A stretch of DNA of 64,000 bases from Flammeovirgaceae bacterium UBA2366 (GTDB lineage: Bacteria; Bacteroidota; Bacteroidia; Cytophagales; Cyclobacteriaceae): contig DDTK01000003.1 in assembly GCA_002344065.1 (NCBI GenBank), positions 62,001 to 126,000 on the forward strand, written 5' to 3'. The position numbers and the translations under genes were made by a program. Numbering within the stretch: the first letter of the stretch is position 1; the number at the start of each line of letters is the position of its first letter. The notes below the pieces were generated by a model. The model was not told where the DNA came from, searched no databases, and worked only from the letters and a program-made list of their open reading frames with translations. Shown here in pieces: positions 34,885 to 45,155 of the stretch.

Positions 34885-37512
34885 ATGAATTTCGAGAAAT
34901 ACACTATTAAATCGCAGGAAGCCCTGCAGAAGTCTGCCGAGATTGCCGTGGGTTTACAGCAACAGGCTATAGAACCCGGGCATATTCTAAAAGCCATCCT
35001 TGAAACGGATGAAAACGTTGCTTCTTATCTGGTGAAAAAACTGGCTATCAATAAAAACCTTCTGGATACCAAGCTGGAAGAATTGTTGCATTCCTATCCG
35101 AAAGTATCCGGACAACAGCCGTATTTATCTTCGGCCACTAACACCTTATTGCAGCAAGCTGAAAAAGAGCTTAGAGAGTTTAAAGATCAATACATTGCTG
35201 TGGAGCATTTGTTGCTGGCCTTACTGGCCGGAAAAGATAAGAGTGCTTCGCTATTGCGTGATGTTGGTTTTGAACGCACAGCACTGATAAAAGCAATAAA
35301 AGAGTTACGAGGCGGAAATGCCGTAACCGATCAAAATGCCGAAGCGAAATACAAATCGCTGGAGCGCTATTCAAAAAATTTAAATGAACTGGCGAAGAAA
35401 GGAAAAATTGACCCTGTAATTGGTCGTGATGACGAGATCAGGCGCGTGTTGCAAATTCTTTCGCGCAGAACGAAAAACAACCCCATCCTTTTAGGTGAAC
35501 CTGGTGTTGGCAAAACCGCTATTGTGGAGGGATTAGCCCAACGTATTGTGAACGGTGATGTTCCGGAAAACCTGAAAACGAAAATCATTGTATCGCTGGA
35601 TATGGGCTTGCTTGTAGCAGGCGCCAAATACAAGGGTGAGTTTGAAGAACGGTTGAAGGCTGTTATAAAAGAAGTAACCGATTCAGATGGGCAGATTATA
35701 CTGTTCATTGACGAGATCCACACATTAATCGGTGCCGGTGGCGGTGGCGAAGGTGCCATGGATGCTGCCAACTTATTAAAACCAGCTTTGGCCCGTGGTG
35801 AACTTCATGCCATTGGTGCCACCACCCTTAAAGAGTATCAGAAATACATCGAAAAAGATAAAGCACTAGAGCGCAGGTTTCAATCTGTAATGGTGGATGA
35901 GCCCTCTCTTGAGGATTCCGTCTCCATCCTTCGCGGGATAAAGGATAAATACGAACTGCACCACGGGGTTCGCATAAAAGATGATGCCGTAATCTCGGCT
36001 GTGGAATTATCCAGTCGGTATATCAGTGATCGTTTTTTACCTGATAAAGCGATTGACCTAATGGATGAGGCCGCATCAAAATTAAGGTTAGAAATGGATT
36101 CCTTGCCGGAAGAGTTGGATGAACTGAACCGCAGAATTATGCAACTGGAAATTGAACGTGAAGCCATCCGAAGGGAAAAAGACAAAGAGAAAGAAAAAGT
36201 TTTGGGCAAAGAGATTGCCGACCTTTCTGAAGAACGTAATGCCCTGAAAGCTAAATGGGACAGCGAGAAAGAAGTTGTACAAGGCATTCAAAAACAAAAG
36301 GAGGTTATTGACAAACTGAAATTTGAAGCAGAACAAGCCGAAAAGGCTGGCGACTACGGCAAAGTGGCTGAGATCCGTTATGGTAAAATAACGGAGGCTG
36401 AAAAGCGTCTAAATGACTACCAGCATCAAATGAAGGAAATGCAGGGCGAGAAATCCTTATTGAAGGAGGAGGTAGACAGTGAAGACATTGCCGAGGTAGT
36501 AGCACGCTGGACCGGCATACCGGTTTCAAAAATGCTGCAAAGCGAGCGCGAGAAACTATTGCATCTGGAAGAAGAGCTGAGCAAGCGTGTGGCCGGACAG
36601 GAAGAAGCCATACAGGCATTAAGTGATGCTGTTCGCAGAAGTCGTGCGGGGCTGCAGGACCCGAAACGTCCGATTGGTTCGTTCATCTTTATGGGAACAA
36701 CCGGTGTAGGCAAAACCGAATTGTCAAAAGCATTGGCAGAATACTTGTTCAATGATGAGCACGCTATGGTTCGTATTGACATGAGTGAGTATCAGGAGCG
36801 TCACAGTGTAAGCCGATTGATTGGCGCACCTCCGGGCTATGTTGGGTATGATGAAGGCGGTCAGTTAACAGAAGCCATCCGAAGGAAACCCTATTCGGTC
36901 ATTCTGCTGGATGAAATCGAGAAAGCCCATGCCGATGTGTTTAACATTCTGCTTCAGGTGCTGGATGATGGAAGGTTAACGGACAACAAAGGTCGTGTAG
37001 CCAACTTCAAGAATACGATCATCATTATGACCACTAACATCGGATCGCACATCATCCAGGAGAATTTTGAAAAAATAACCGATCAGAATTACTTCGATGT
37101 GGTAGAAGATACGAAAGGTGAAGTACTGGCGTTACTTAAAAAGACGGTGCGCCCTGAGTTTATTAACCGGATTGATGAGATTATTATGTTCCGTCCGCTG
37201 AGCCGGAAAGACATTCGCAAGATTGTTGACATTCAGGTTAACCTTGTTTGCAAAAGGCTGGAAGAGGCTGGAATTAGAATCGAGGTATCAGCTGAGGCCC
37301 GTGAACGACTGGCTAAAATCGGTTACGACCCTCAATTTGGTGCGCGGCCTTTAAAACGGGTAATGCAGCGTGAAATTTTAAATGAACTCTCCAAACAGAT
37401 ACTGTCGGGAAAAGTTCACAAAGACTCGATAATTTATGTTGACCTCAAAAATGAAAATGAATTCGTTTTTGAGAACCTTGAGGCCGATGCCATTGTTAAA
37501 GAGATAGATTAA
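34885..37512 (+). CDS. clpB: ATP-dependent chaperone ClpB
   Basis: This 875-residue disaggregase has the Clp N-domain (about 1-145), AAA-1 with Walker A GEPGVGKT and Walker [11 protein letters not shown], the long middle coiled coil (about 405-530, rich in Lys/Glu) and AAA-2 with GTTGVGKT and [11 protein letters not shown]. It works with DnaK to rescue aggregated proteins. ATG 34885 ([14 protein letters not shown]) fits homologs; an open frame extends to 34840. No CIRCE-like repeat is visible upstream. Confidence 0.96.
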   Translation: MNFEKYTIKSQEALQKSAEIAVGLQQQAIEPGHILKAILETDENVASYLVKKLAINKNLLDTKLEELLHSYPKVSGQQPYLSSATNTLLQQAEKELREFKDQYIAVEHLLLALLAGKDKSASLLRDVGFERTALIKAIKELRGGNAVTDQNAEAKYKSLERYSKNLNELAKKGKIDPVIGRDDEIRRVLQILSRRTKNNPILLGEPGVGKTAIVEGLAQRIVNGDVPENLKTKIIVSLDMGLLVAGAKYKGEFEERLKAVIKEVTDSDGQIILFIDEIHTLIGAGGGGEGAMDAANLLKPALARGELHAIGATTLKEYQKYIEKDKALERRFQSVMVDEPSLEDSVSILRGIKDKYELHHGVRIKDDAVISAVELSSRYISDRFLPDKAIDLMDEAASKLRLEMDSLPEELDELNRRIMQLEIEREAIRREKDKEKEKVLGKEIADLSEERNALKAKWDSEKEVVQGIQKQKEVIDKLKFEAEQAEKAGDYGKVAEIRYGKITEAEKRLNDYQHQMKEMQGEKSLLKEEVDSEDIAEVVARWTGIPVSKMLQSEREKLLHLEEELSKRVAGQEEAIQALSDAVRRSRAGLQDPKRPIGSFIFMGTTGVGKTELSKALAEYLFNDEHAMVRIDMSEYQERHSVSRLIGAPPGYVGYDEGGQLTEAIRRKPYSVILLDEIEKAHADVFNILLQVLDDGRLTDNKGRVANFKNTIIIMTTNIGSHIIQENFEKITDQNYFDVVEDTKGEVLALLKKTVRPEFINRIDEIIMFRPLSRKDIRKIVDIQVNLVCKRLEEAGIRIEVSAEARERLAKIGYDPQFGARPLKRVMQREILNELSKQILSGKVHKDSIIYVDLKNENEFVFENLEADAIVKEID

Positions 37513-37613
37513 GGATTGGTAATTCTCCGTGCCGGGCAATCCGGCAAGTCCCCTCCGGAGGAATTCTGCGAAAGCAAGGATTGAGGGTTTGGTTAGAGGG
37601 GTTTGGTTGAATG

Positions 37614-37646
37614 CCCCGCTTGGGAAACCGGGCGGGGTTTTCTTTT
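37614..37646 (+). terminator. Rho-independent terminator after clpB
   Basis: CCCCGC (37614-37619) pairs with GCGGGG (37632-37637) across a 12-base loop, followed by TTTTCTTTT. It is a classical intrinsic terminator. Confidence 0.8.
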
Positions 37647-37695
37647 GCTTATCCCTGAATGAAAAGTTTTCCATCTTTGCGTGAAATTTCGTGCT

Positions 37696-38898
37696 ATGAG
37701 AAAACTTACAAAATCAATCCTTTGTGGACTTTTGCTATTCCTTATCATACCAGAAGTATCAGGTCAAGGTGATATTTCACCGTCACCATACTTTTCATAC
37801 GGAAAAGGACTTGGCATCATTTCGCCTGACAGCCTGTTCATGCTGAACATCAGGTTCCGTCTTCAAAACAGGGTTGGATTGATTACCCAGGGAGATGATG
37901 ACCTCTCTATCGACCGGGTAGAGGCTCGGGTGAGACGACTACGCCTTCGGTTTGACGGATTCATTTATACGCCTAAACTTTATTATTTAATTCAACTCGC
38001 CTTTACACGGGCCGACATGGACTATGATGTTACGGGCTTTCCGAATATCGTTCGCGATGCTATGATCATCTACAGTGTTAATAAGAATTTTTCTATCGGA
38101 TTGGGACAAACAAAACTTCCAGGCAACCGCCAACGCGTTAACTCCTCCGGTGACCTTCAGTTAGTCGACCGATCCATTGTTAATTCAACATTCAATATTG
38201 ACCGCGACTTCGGCATCCAATTGTATTACAATAATGATATACGAGGATTTAGTTATGTCTTGCGCGGAGCAATTTCATCAGGCGAAGGAAGGAATATTAA
38301 TTCTACTGATAACGGACTCGCCTACACCGGGCGTGTTGAATTATTACCCTTTGGTCGCTTCACAAACGGAGGTGATTACTTCGAAGGTGACCTGGCTCGT
38401 GAAAAAAAACCTAAAATCTCCATGGGTACAACGTATTCCTCCAATCAAAACGCAACCCGTACAGGTGGTCAGCTGGGCACTTTTCTATATGCACCCCGGG
38501 ATATTGAGACGTTCATGATTGATTTTCTTTTTAAATATCAAGGATGGGCGTTTGAAACTGAATTACTGAAACGCAACTCCATAGACCCTATCACCACAAA
38601 CAACGATGGTGATGAGCGCTATGTTTATGTTGGCCAGGGTGAAAATTATCAGGCCAGCTATCTCTTTAAAAGTAACTACGAAATAATCGGTCGATTTTCC
38701 CGCGTTCTACCCGATGATGATATTCAACTTTTAACACCACAACTTAAACAATATACCTTGGGTGCTTCCAAGTATATTCGTGGTCACCGCTTAAAACTGC
38801 AGACCGATATCACGTATGAGAAAAACCAATGGCTACAGGGTACAAATGCTGACGCAAACTATTGGCAACTAAGGTTCCAGATTGAAGCAGGTATCTAA
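37696..38898 (+). CDS. Outer-membrane porin (phosphate-selective porin O/P-like)
   Basis: This 400-residue protein has a signal peptide (SILCGLLLFLIIPEVSGQ). Beta-barrel strands follow: RVEARVRRLRLRFDGFIYTPKLYYLIQLAF, NFSIGLGQTKLPGNRQRVNSSG, and the C-terminal YWQLRFQIEAGI. The RRLRLRF.G....PKL.Y.IQL pattern is typical of OprO/OprP-like porins in Bacteroidota. ATG 37696 was chosen over GTG 37681. The substrate is unknown. Confidence 0.85.
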   Translation: MRKLTKSILCGLLLFLIIPEVSGQGDISPSPYFSYGKGLGIISPDSLFMLNIRFRLQNRVGLITQGDDDLSIDRVEARVRRLRLRFDGFIYTPKLYYLIQLAFTRADMDYDVTGFPNIVRDAMIIYSVNKNFSIGLGQTKLPGNRQRVNSSGDLQLVDRSIVNSTFNIDRDFGIQLYYNNDIRGFSYVLRGAISSGEGRNINSTDNGLAYTGRVELLPFGRFTNGGDYFEGDLAREKKPKISMGTTYSSNQNATRTGGQLGTFLYAPRDIETFMIDFLFKYQGWAFETELLKRNSIDPITTNNDGDERYVYVGQGENYQASYLFKSNYEIIGRFSRVLPDDDIQLLTPQLKQYTLGASKYIRGHRLKLQTDITYEKNQWLQGTNADANYWQLRFQIEAGI

Positions 38899-38901
38899 AA
38901 G

Positions 38902-39969
38902 TTAAAGTCTTTCTACACCTAAGCCGGGTTTATCTGAACAATACATTATTCCCTCTTTTAAGATAAATCCGCCAAGTACTACATCCTGTGCAAGATCAAG
39001 ACTACCATCCAGATCAATATATTTGGTATTTGAGCAGGCAAAGGCTGCATGCAGGGCCGCTGTTATGCTGATAATACTTTCATCATTACAGCCCCAGAAT
39101 AAATCAATTCCTTCCTGTAAAGCGATGTCGGCAATTTTTAATCCTTGTGTAATACCTCCGCATTTCATCAGCTTAATATTGAAAATGCCGCAGGCACGAG
39201 GTGGTTTAACAAGATTAAGAGCATCCTTTGGAGAGATCAAGGATTCATCAGCGGCTATTACTTCCCTTACTTCATCGGGCAATGCCTTCATTTCCTGAAT
39301 GGCCTTAGCCGGAAGTGGTTGCTCAATCAATTCGATTTTTAAGTGCTTGGTTTTTTGGTAAAATTCAATGGTTTGCTGTGAGTCGTACCCCTGGTTAGCA
39401 TCAATTCGAATGGCATAGCCATAACCAAACTGTTCACGCATTTTAACCATACGTTCAATATCCTCTGCCAAATCCTTACCCAGTTTTACCTTTATTGCCT
39501 TAAAGCCTTGCTTCAGGTATTCACCACTCTCTTTCAGGGTTTCAGTAACATTCTTGATCCCGATGGTATTTGAAGTAGGCATGCTCTGAATTTTTTGCCC
39601 GAGGTATTTAACCAACGGAACGCCCAGAAATTTTGTAAAGGCATCGTACAAGGCAATATCAATGGCGGCACGGGCAGCAGGATTCTTCGGAAATTTCTGC
39701 CAGGCTTCATGGGTGAGTTGATTCATTTCACGAATATCGCGGCCAATCAAAAACTCCAGATTTTTTTCCTGTAAGGCCTCCAACGTTTGGGTAAGATTCT
39801 CGCCTACTACATATTCACTGGGGTTACCGGAGCCTAAGCCAGTCATTCCATTATCTAGTGTAATTTCGACAAACGCATTGCGAACTTCATCAACGGTTTT
39901 GAAGGCTATGGTATACGGTTTGGTATTACCCAGGTCGGCACTCCAGACTTTAATATTTTTAATTTTCAT
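38902..39969 (-). CDS. Dipeptide epimerase-like enolase superfamily enzyme (possible DgcA)
   Basis: This 355-residue enolase-superfamily protein has the KxK motif (KAIKVKLG, about 160-167) with a catalytic Lys. Metal ligands are in IRIDANQGY (Asp), LIEQPLP (Glu) and VIAADESL (Asp), and the second Lys is in FNIKLMKCGG. The sequence resembles L-Ala-D/L-Glu epimerases. It is downstream of a DUF1611 gene. Such pairs include the N-acetyl-D-glutamate racemase/N-acetyltransferase (DgcA/DgcN) system, so D-glutamate catabolism is a reasonable alternative to muropeptide recycling. Confidence 0.87.
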   Translation of the reverse strand: MKIKNIKVWSADLGNTKPYTIAFKTVDEVRNAFVEITLDNGMTGLGSGNPSEYVVGENLTQTLEALQEKNLEFLIGRDIREMNQLTHEAWQKFPKNPAARAAIDIALYDAFTKFLGVPLVKYLGQKIQSMPTSNTIGIKNVTETLKESGEYLKQGFKAIKVKLGKDLAEDIERMVKMREQFGYGYAIRIDANQGYDSQQTIEFYQKTKHLKIELIEQPLPAKAIQEMKALPDEVREVIAADESLISPKDALNLVKPPRACGIFNIKLMKCGGITQGLKIADIALQEGIDLFWGCNDESIISITAALHAAFACSNTKYIDLDGSLDLAQDVVLGGFILKEGIMYCSDKPGLGVERL

Positions 39970-39989
39970 AATTACAGGTTAAGTAAGCA

Positions 39990-41060
39990 TTATGATTTGT
40001 TCTTCCTGATCAAATCAGCAAAAACACTAACCAGCCGGTCAACCCCATCTTCCAGAGGAAGAACAACAGGAATATTCAATTCAGATTCGGTCTGATTAGC
40101 CCAACTTCGCGCTTCGTCTGTTTTCATTTTCATGGTATTAACCGTAATACCCACAGTTCTGGCACCATAAATCTTAATCAGGTCAATTTCATCTTTAACA
40201 GATGGTATATACGCAGGGTAATATTCCATATCCTTATACTGCTTGCGCGATGGGTTATGTTGCAAAACCACAATGTCAGCATCGGCAGAAACAATCCACT
40301 CGGCACCCGCAGGCCCACTGGGATTTCGTAATGCGGATTGCCCCTCTATAAACATGATATCCGGTTTTACATCCTGATAACATTGCCATACGGCATGTTC
40401 CATTTCACCGGAGATAAAATCATTTAACGTTGAGTCGAAAATAAAACCATACTTCGCGCCTTGCATCCAGCCGGTTTGGCCTGTATAAATCATTTCCGCC
40501 TTGTATCCGGCTTTTGTCATGGCTTCGGTTAGAATCCGGGAGGTTGTTCGCTTACCTAAGGCACAATCGGTGCCCAATACAGCTACCTTAACCGACTTAA
40601 CTTCCTTTATTTTTCCATTCCAGAAATGAAGATCCTTAAACCTCTTTGGCTTACGAACATCGATAATCTCCAATCCCTTTTTATCGGCCAATGCTTTCAG
40701 GTCTTCATGGTCGGAAACATAATCGTGCAAGCCATTTACAATGCTGAGATTATGATTTAAGGCCTCCACAAGTAAGTCATGGAGTGAATCGGGGATTACA
40801 CCACCTTTGGTCGCCACACCAATTACACAATACTGTGCCTTTTCACCCGAAACTTTGATAAAATCAGGAATAGAGGCATATACCGGCAAGTTTCGATGCT
40901 TTCCGTCAAGCACTTCACCGGCATCCTTACCAGCCGATTTGTGGTCGACAATACCTAAAATATTGAATCGCTCCGTACCCCTGATAAGTCCGTGTGCGGT
41001 TTTGGCGTTACTGCTGTCGAGATAACCACCTGTAATGACAATAGCGTTGCTTTTTTTCAT
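39990..41060 (-). CDS. DUF1611 family protein (possible D-Glu N-acetyltransferase DgcN)
   Basis: This 356-residue protein has an N-terminal Rossmann-like part (AIVITGGYLDSSNAKTAHGLIRG) and a C-terminal P-loop-type region (VAVLGTDCALGKRTTSRILTEAM, about 181-205) with MFIEGQSALRNP. The family is DUF1611; one characterised group is DgcN. ATG 41060 (MKKSNAIV) was chosen over 41111. The 20-base gap to the epimerase gene suggests a two-gene operon. Confidence 0.82.
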   Translation of the reverse strand: MKKSNAIVITGGYLDSSNAKTAHGLIRGTERFNILGIVDHKSAGKDAGEVLDGKHRNLPVYASIPDFIKVSGEKAQYCVIGVATKGGVIPDSLHDLLVEALNHNLSIVNGLHDYVSDHEDLKALADKKGLEIIDVRKPKRFKDLHFWNGKIKEVKSVKVAVLGTDCALGKRTTSRILTEAMTKAGYKAEMIYTGQTGWMQGAKYGFIFDSTLNDFISGEMEHAVWQCYQDVKPDIMFIEGQSALRNPSGPAGAEWIVSADADIVVLQHNPSRKQYKDMEYYPAYIPSVKDEIDLIKIYGARTVGITVNTMKMKTDEARSWANQTESELNIPVVLPLEDGVDRLVSVFADLIRKNKS

Positions 41061-41140
41061 AATATTTAAAGGCACGAAAATTGAACTATAATCAAGAGTT
41101 TTCAAAGGCATTCGGGGTGGTTTTCATTAATTTTGTTAAA

Positions 41141-41147
41141 AAGGAGG
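41141..41147 (+). promoter_or_regulatory. Unusually strong Shine-Dalgarno (AAGGAGG)
   Basis: AAGGAGG lies five bases before ATG 41153. Most genes in this window show no such site, so this one both fixes the start and suggests strong initiation. Confidence 0.6.
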
Positions 41148-41152
41148 TTGAT

Positions 41153-41575
41153 ATGAAAGGTTTATTGATGAGTTTGCTTTTCCTAAGTGTTTCGTGCTTA
41201 TCGGCACAAACACTACAGGGAACGTGGCAGGTGGTGAAACACAGCAATTGCATGGGTAATGAATTGGGCGACCCCTCTGAAACAGAGGAAGAATTGCTGG
41301 AAAGCATGGCTTCCCTCTCAGGCAATGCCCCTAAAACTATAACCTTCAATACGGATGGATCGGGCGAAGAGAACTGGCGCTCACGTGGAAAGAAAAAATC
41401 ATCTTCAAAAGAAAAATTTCTATACCGCTATACCGATGAAGCTCTTTATCTGCTGGACAAGAAATCACGTTTAATTACAGATACTTTTCTGGTAGAGGAA
41501 CTCACCACCACATCCCTTAAAATGTTCAATAAAGATCGTTCTTGTGAGCGACTGGAACTTGTTCGTGTAAGGTAA
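41153..41575 (+). CDS. Small secreted lipocalin-like protein
   Basis: This 140-residue protein has a signal peptide (LLMSLLFLSVSCLSAQ) and then LQGTWQVVKHSNCM, the GxW start of lipocalin-like beta-barrels. Two Cys (in SNCMGN and in DRSCERL) may form a disulphide. Function unknown. Two bases separate it from rlmN, so co-transcription is likely. Confidence 0.65.
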   Translation: MKGLLMSLLFLSVSCLSAQTLQGTWQVVKHSNCMGNELGDPSETEEELLESMASLSGNAPKTITFNTDGSGEENWRSRGKKKSSSKEKFLYRYTDEALYLLDKKSRLITDTFLVEELTTTSLKMFNKDRSCERLELVRVR

Positions 41576-41577
41576 GT

Positions 41578-42624
41578 ATGCAGACTTCCATTGAAAAAAA
41601 AGATGTCCGTAAACTTTCGTTGGATGAACTCAAAGATTTTTTCACTCAACGCGGTGAAAAATCCTTTCGGGCACAACAGGTATACGAATGGCTCTGGAAA
41701 AAATCGGCAAAAGATTTTGACCAGATGACAAACCTGTCGATTAGCACACGTGAGTTATTGAAAGAACATTTTACCATTAATCACATTAGGGTTGATAATA
41801 TGCAGCGCAGTGAAGACGGCACCATTAAAAATGCTGTTAAACTGTATGATGACTTGATCGTTGAGTCCGTTCTGATCCCAACAAAAGATCGGATTACTGC
41901 GTGCGTTTCCTCACAAGTTGGTTGTAGCCTGGACTGTAAGTTTTGTGCTACGGCCCGGTTAAAGCGAATGCGAAATTTATCCCCCGATGAAATCTATGAT
42001 CAGGTAGTAGCCATCAAACAACAAGCTGAGCTATTTTTTAATCGTCCGCTCACCAACATAGTATTTATGGGCATGGGTGAACCATTACTGAATTACGCTA
42101 ATGTGCTTGAAGCCATTAATAAGATTACGTCACCCGATGGATTGAACATGGCTTCCAAACGTATCACCTTATCTACCGTGGGCATAGCCAAAATGATTAA
42201 GAAAATGGCCGATGATGACGTGAAATTTAACCTTGCTGTTTCTCTTCATGACGCTATCAATGAAACTCGCTCAGCCATTATGCCTATTAACGAAACCAAC
42301 CCGCTGGAAGAACTTGCCGAGGCATTGATATACTGGTATAAAAAAACGAAACGAAAAGTTACCTACGAATACGTTGTTTGGAAGGGGATTAATGACACAC
42401 CGGAGCACGTTCAGGCGCTTGTAAAATTCTGCAAACATATTCCTTGCAAAGTAAACCTGATTGAATACAACCCGATTGATGAAGGGGAATTCCAACAGGC
42501 TTCACCTGAAGCCGTTCAGCTATACCAGACAACGTTAGAAAGAAATGGCATCATCGCGCGTATTCGAAAAAGTCGTGGCAAAGATATTGATGCCGCTTGT
42601 GGGCAACTAGCTAACAAATCATAA
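41578..42624 (+). CDS. rlmN: 23S rRNA (adenine-2503-C2)-methyltransferase
   Basis: This 348-residue radical SAM enzyme methylates A2503 of 23S rRNA and A37 of some tRNAs. The CxxxCxxC cluster is CSLDCKFC (about 116-123), and the second catalytic Cys is near the end in DIDAACGQLANKS. GMGEPLLNY and LAVSLHDA are conserved SAM-binding parts. A second, diverged copy of the last ~30 codons lies 2.6 kb downstream (45156-45236). Confidence 0.95.
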   Translation: MQTSIEKKDVRKLSLDELKDFFTQRGEKSFRAQQVYEWLWKKSAKDFDQMTNLSISTRELLKEHFTINHIRVDNMQRSEDGTIKNAVKLYDDLIVESVLIPTKDRITACVSSQVGCSLDCKFCATARLKRMRNLSPDEIYDQVVAIKQQAELFFNRPLTNIVFMGMGEPLLNYANVLEAINKITSPDGLNMASKRITLSTVGIAKMIKKMADDDVKFNLAVSLHDAINETRSAIMPINETNPLEELAEALIYWYKKTKRKVTYEYVVWKGINDTPEHVQALVKFCKHIPCKVNLIEYNPIDEGEFQQASPEAVQLYQTTLERNGIIARIRKSRGKDIDAACGQLANKS

Positions 42625-42653
42625 TTGATTTTATTATTATTGCATTAACTTCG
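42625..42653 (+). promoter_or_regulatory. Possible Bacteroidota-type promoter of the TonB-plug gene
   Basis: TTG at 42625-42627 and TAACTTCG at 42646-42653 (consensus TAnnTTTG, one mismatch) are 18 bases apart, close to the Bacteroidota -33/-7 arrangement. The start codon is 20 bases further on. Confidence 0.35.
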
Positions 42654-42672
42654 AATACAAAAAACTAGAAGT

Positions 42673-45123
42673 ATGAAAGTGAATTCCAAGCTACTACTTC
42701 TCATAGTTTCCTTGTGCGGTATTTTAACCATACTCTCCTTCCGCTATAATTCCTTTTTCGACCTAGTCGCAACAACACTTAAACGGTACACTGAAGAATA
42801 TCCACAGGAAAAAATTTATTTGCATATAGACAAACCCTATTATACCGCTGGAGAAATCATCTGGCTGAAAGCTTATCTGGTAGCTGGTTCCCATCATGAA
42901 CCCTCTACTTTCAGTAAGGCTATTCTGGTTGACCTGATTAATCAGGATGGTCAGCTCACGTTTGAAATAAAACTAAGCGCTGACCAAGGATTTGCGGAAG
43001 GCCAAATCAATCTGCCGGATACTTTACATTCGGGCAACTACGCGTTACGTGCGTACACTTCATGGATGCGCAATTTCAACAATGCATTCTTCTTCGAAAA
43101 AGAAATCAAGATATGGAACCCGGGGGCAAAACTATCCAACCAAATTGCAGAAAATAATATGCAACTGGATCTCCAGTTTTTCCCGGAAGGAGGTAATTTG
43201 GTTGAAGGTATCCGGAGTAGAGTAGGTCTGAAAGCCATTGGTGCCGATGGTTATGGAAAAGAAGTGAAGGGCATTATTATTGATCAGCAGGGCACATTCA
43301 TCACCGCGTTCGAGAGCAACCCGTTGGGCATGGGGGCTTTTGAATTTGTACCGGAAGACGGAGTAACGTATTTCGGCAAACTGGAAAAAGAAGATGCACA
43401 ACCTTTTCCTTTACCACAAGCTTCGAAAACTGGCTTCGTACTTAACATAACCGAATCGCATGAACATGGTGATGTGCTGATCCGCATTCAAACCAACGAA
43501 GCAACACTAAATAAAAGTGTTGCCTTGATTGCACAATGTAGAGGTGTATTAGAATATATCTTACAACCTGATCTCAGCGATAACTTCGCACTAATCAGGG
43601 TTCCAAAAGACAAGCACTTGAACGGCATTACCCAGTTTACCCTGTTCAACGGTCAAGTTCCGGTGGCCGAACGGCTGATGTTCATTGATCAGGAAGAACA
43701 AGTTACACTGGAGATAACTCCGGACAAAAAAGTATACAGTCCTCGTGAGAAAATAACGCTTCGCATTAAAGCTACGGACAAGAATAACCAACCAGTCCAG
43801 GGCAATTTTTCATTGTCCGTATTGGACGCTAAACAAATGCTACTTAATCCTAATGCCGAACACATAACAGCCAACCTGTTGCTCTCCTCAGAGCTGGTAG
43901 GCCTTATTGAAAATTCTGGTTATTACTTCAACCCGGAGAATGAAGACCGTAAACAAGCGCTGGATGCACTGCTGCTCACCCAGGGATGGAGAAGGTTTGT
44001 CTGGCAAGACATTCTGGCCGGCAAATGGCCCGCGTTAAACTATCCGATTCAACAAGGCATTAATCTCACCGGAACCTTGCAGGATGTACTTAGCAAAAAG
44101 CCCATTGCTGATGGAAAGGTTACTCTCCTGTCCAACAATCCACACCTGGTTTTTTTGGAGGCAATCTCCGGGAAAGATGGCCGGTTTGCCTTTCATAATC
44201 TACAGTTTTATGATACGGCCGATATCTTTTTGCAAGGCACCAATAAACGCAACCGCAAAACAGTGATTTTCGAAATCGATCCACTTGATAAACCAACTTT
44301 CGGACGGACGGTGCAGCCATTAGCCCTGCAGCTAACCGACTACGAAAAAAATTACCTCGAGCGTAGCAGCGAGCGCCAGCAGATTGACGCCAGTTATACT
44401 TTCGATGAGAGGGTAATCATTCTCGATCCCGTTGATGTATTAGGTGAACATATGTCGGATGAACCATTTAAAATTTATGGGAAAGGAAGTCGAACGATAC
44501 GGACCTCCGAAATTCCGGGGGCTGAGACATTTTTTCATCCCTATCAATATCTGCAAGGTCGTGTAGCAGGGGTTCAAGTTGTTCAAAATGGACCGTACTG
44601 GAATATATCCATAAGAGGTTCTGCCTATTCATCAGTAGGAGCTGGCACTAAACCACTCATTATGATAGATAACATTCCGATAGAATCTTCATCTCTTGAA
44701 TCAATAAATCCCCTGGGGTCAATTAATCCCAGGGACATTGAATCCATTGAAATTTTTAGAGGGCCCGAGGCCGCCATTTTCGGTGCTTCAGGCGCCAATG
44801 GCGCCATCCTGTTTTATACAAAAAGGGGAAAGTACAGGCCAGTTACTCGGGAGGGTGCCATTACATTTACATCGATCGGATTTCAGGCTCACCGGGAATT
44901 CTATTCGCCCCGTTATGATGTCAAGCAACCTAGGCACATCAAACCCGATTACCGGGCCACCATTTACTGGAATCCGAACATCGTGACAGATTCGTTGGGT
45001 AATACAACACTTGATTTTTTTACCAATGACAACGAGAGCATTATGATGGGAGTTTTAGAGGGATTGAGCTTTCGGGGTCAGCCGGCAACAGCACGATTTA
45101 GTTACCAGGTAGAGAAAAGATGA
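42673..45123 (+). CDS. MG2-domain protein with C-terminal TonB-receptor plug and no barrel
   Basis: This 816-residue protein has an N-terminal membrane/signal segment (LLLLIVSLCGILTILSF). An MG2-like domain opens with EKIYLHIDKPYYTAGEIIWLKAYL, and a second MG-like domain is near 350 (KKVYSPREKITLRIKA). A carboxypeptidase-regulatory-like domain is near 465-530. The last 180 residues form a plug domain (LQGRVAGVQV, ISIRGS, PLIMIDNIPI, IESIEIFRGPEAAIFGASGANGAILFYT). No beta-barrel follows. Such proteins are frequent in Bacteroidota; they probably act as periplasmic or outer-membrane partners, with unknown function. It stands alone between two copies of the rlmN 3' end. Confidence 0.85.
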   Translation: MKVNSKLLLLIVSLCGILTILSFRYNSFFDLVATTLKRYTEEYPQEKIYLHIDKPYYTAGEIIWLKAYLVAGSHHEPSTFSKAILVDLINQDGQLTFEIKLSADQGFAEGQINLPDTLHSGNYALRAYTSWMRNFNNAFFFEKEIKIWNPGAKLSNQIAENNMQLDLQFFPEGGNLVEGIRSRVGLKAIGADGYGKEVKGIIIDQQGTFITAFESNPLGMGAFEFVPEDGVTYFGKLEKEDAQPFPLPQASKTGFVLNITESHEHGDVLIRIQTNEATLNKSVALIAQCRGVLEYILQPDLSDNFALIRVPKDKHLNGITQFTLFNGQVPVAERLMFIDQEEQVTLEITPDKKVYSPREKITLRIKATDKNNQPVQGNFSLSVLDAKQMLLNPNAEHITANLLLSSELVGLIENSGYYFNPENEDRKQALDALLLTQGWRRFVWQDILAGKWPALNYPIQQGINLTGTLQDVLSKKPIADGKVTLLSNNPHLVFLEAISGKDGRFAFHNLQFYDTADIFLQGTNKRNRKTVIFEIDPLDKPTFGRTVQPLALQLTDYEKNYLERSSERQQIDASYTFDERVIILDPVDVLGEHMSDEPFKIYGKGSRTIRTSEIPGAETFFHPYQYLQGRVAGVQVVQNGPYWNISIRGSAYSSVGAGTKPLIMIDNIPIESSSLESINPLGSINPRDIESIEIFRGPEAAIFGASGANGAILFYTKRGKYRPVTREGAITFTSIGFQAHREFYSPRYDVKQPRHIKPDYRATIYWNPNIVTDSLGNTTLDFFTNDNESIMMGVLEGLSFRGQPATARFSYQVEKR

Positions 45124-45155
45124 TTGGTTCACTTGTATCAGTCCGCATTAAAAAA

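Noticed and set aside
44700..44750. Inverted repeat CCCTGGG...CCCAGGG within the plug gene
   Set aside because: It lies inside a well-conserved coding segment (NPLGSINPRD), so it is explained by codon use.
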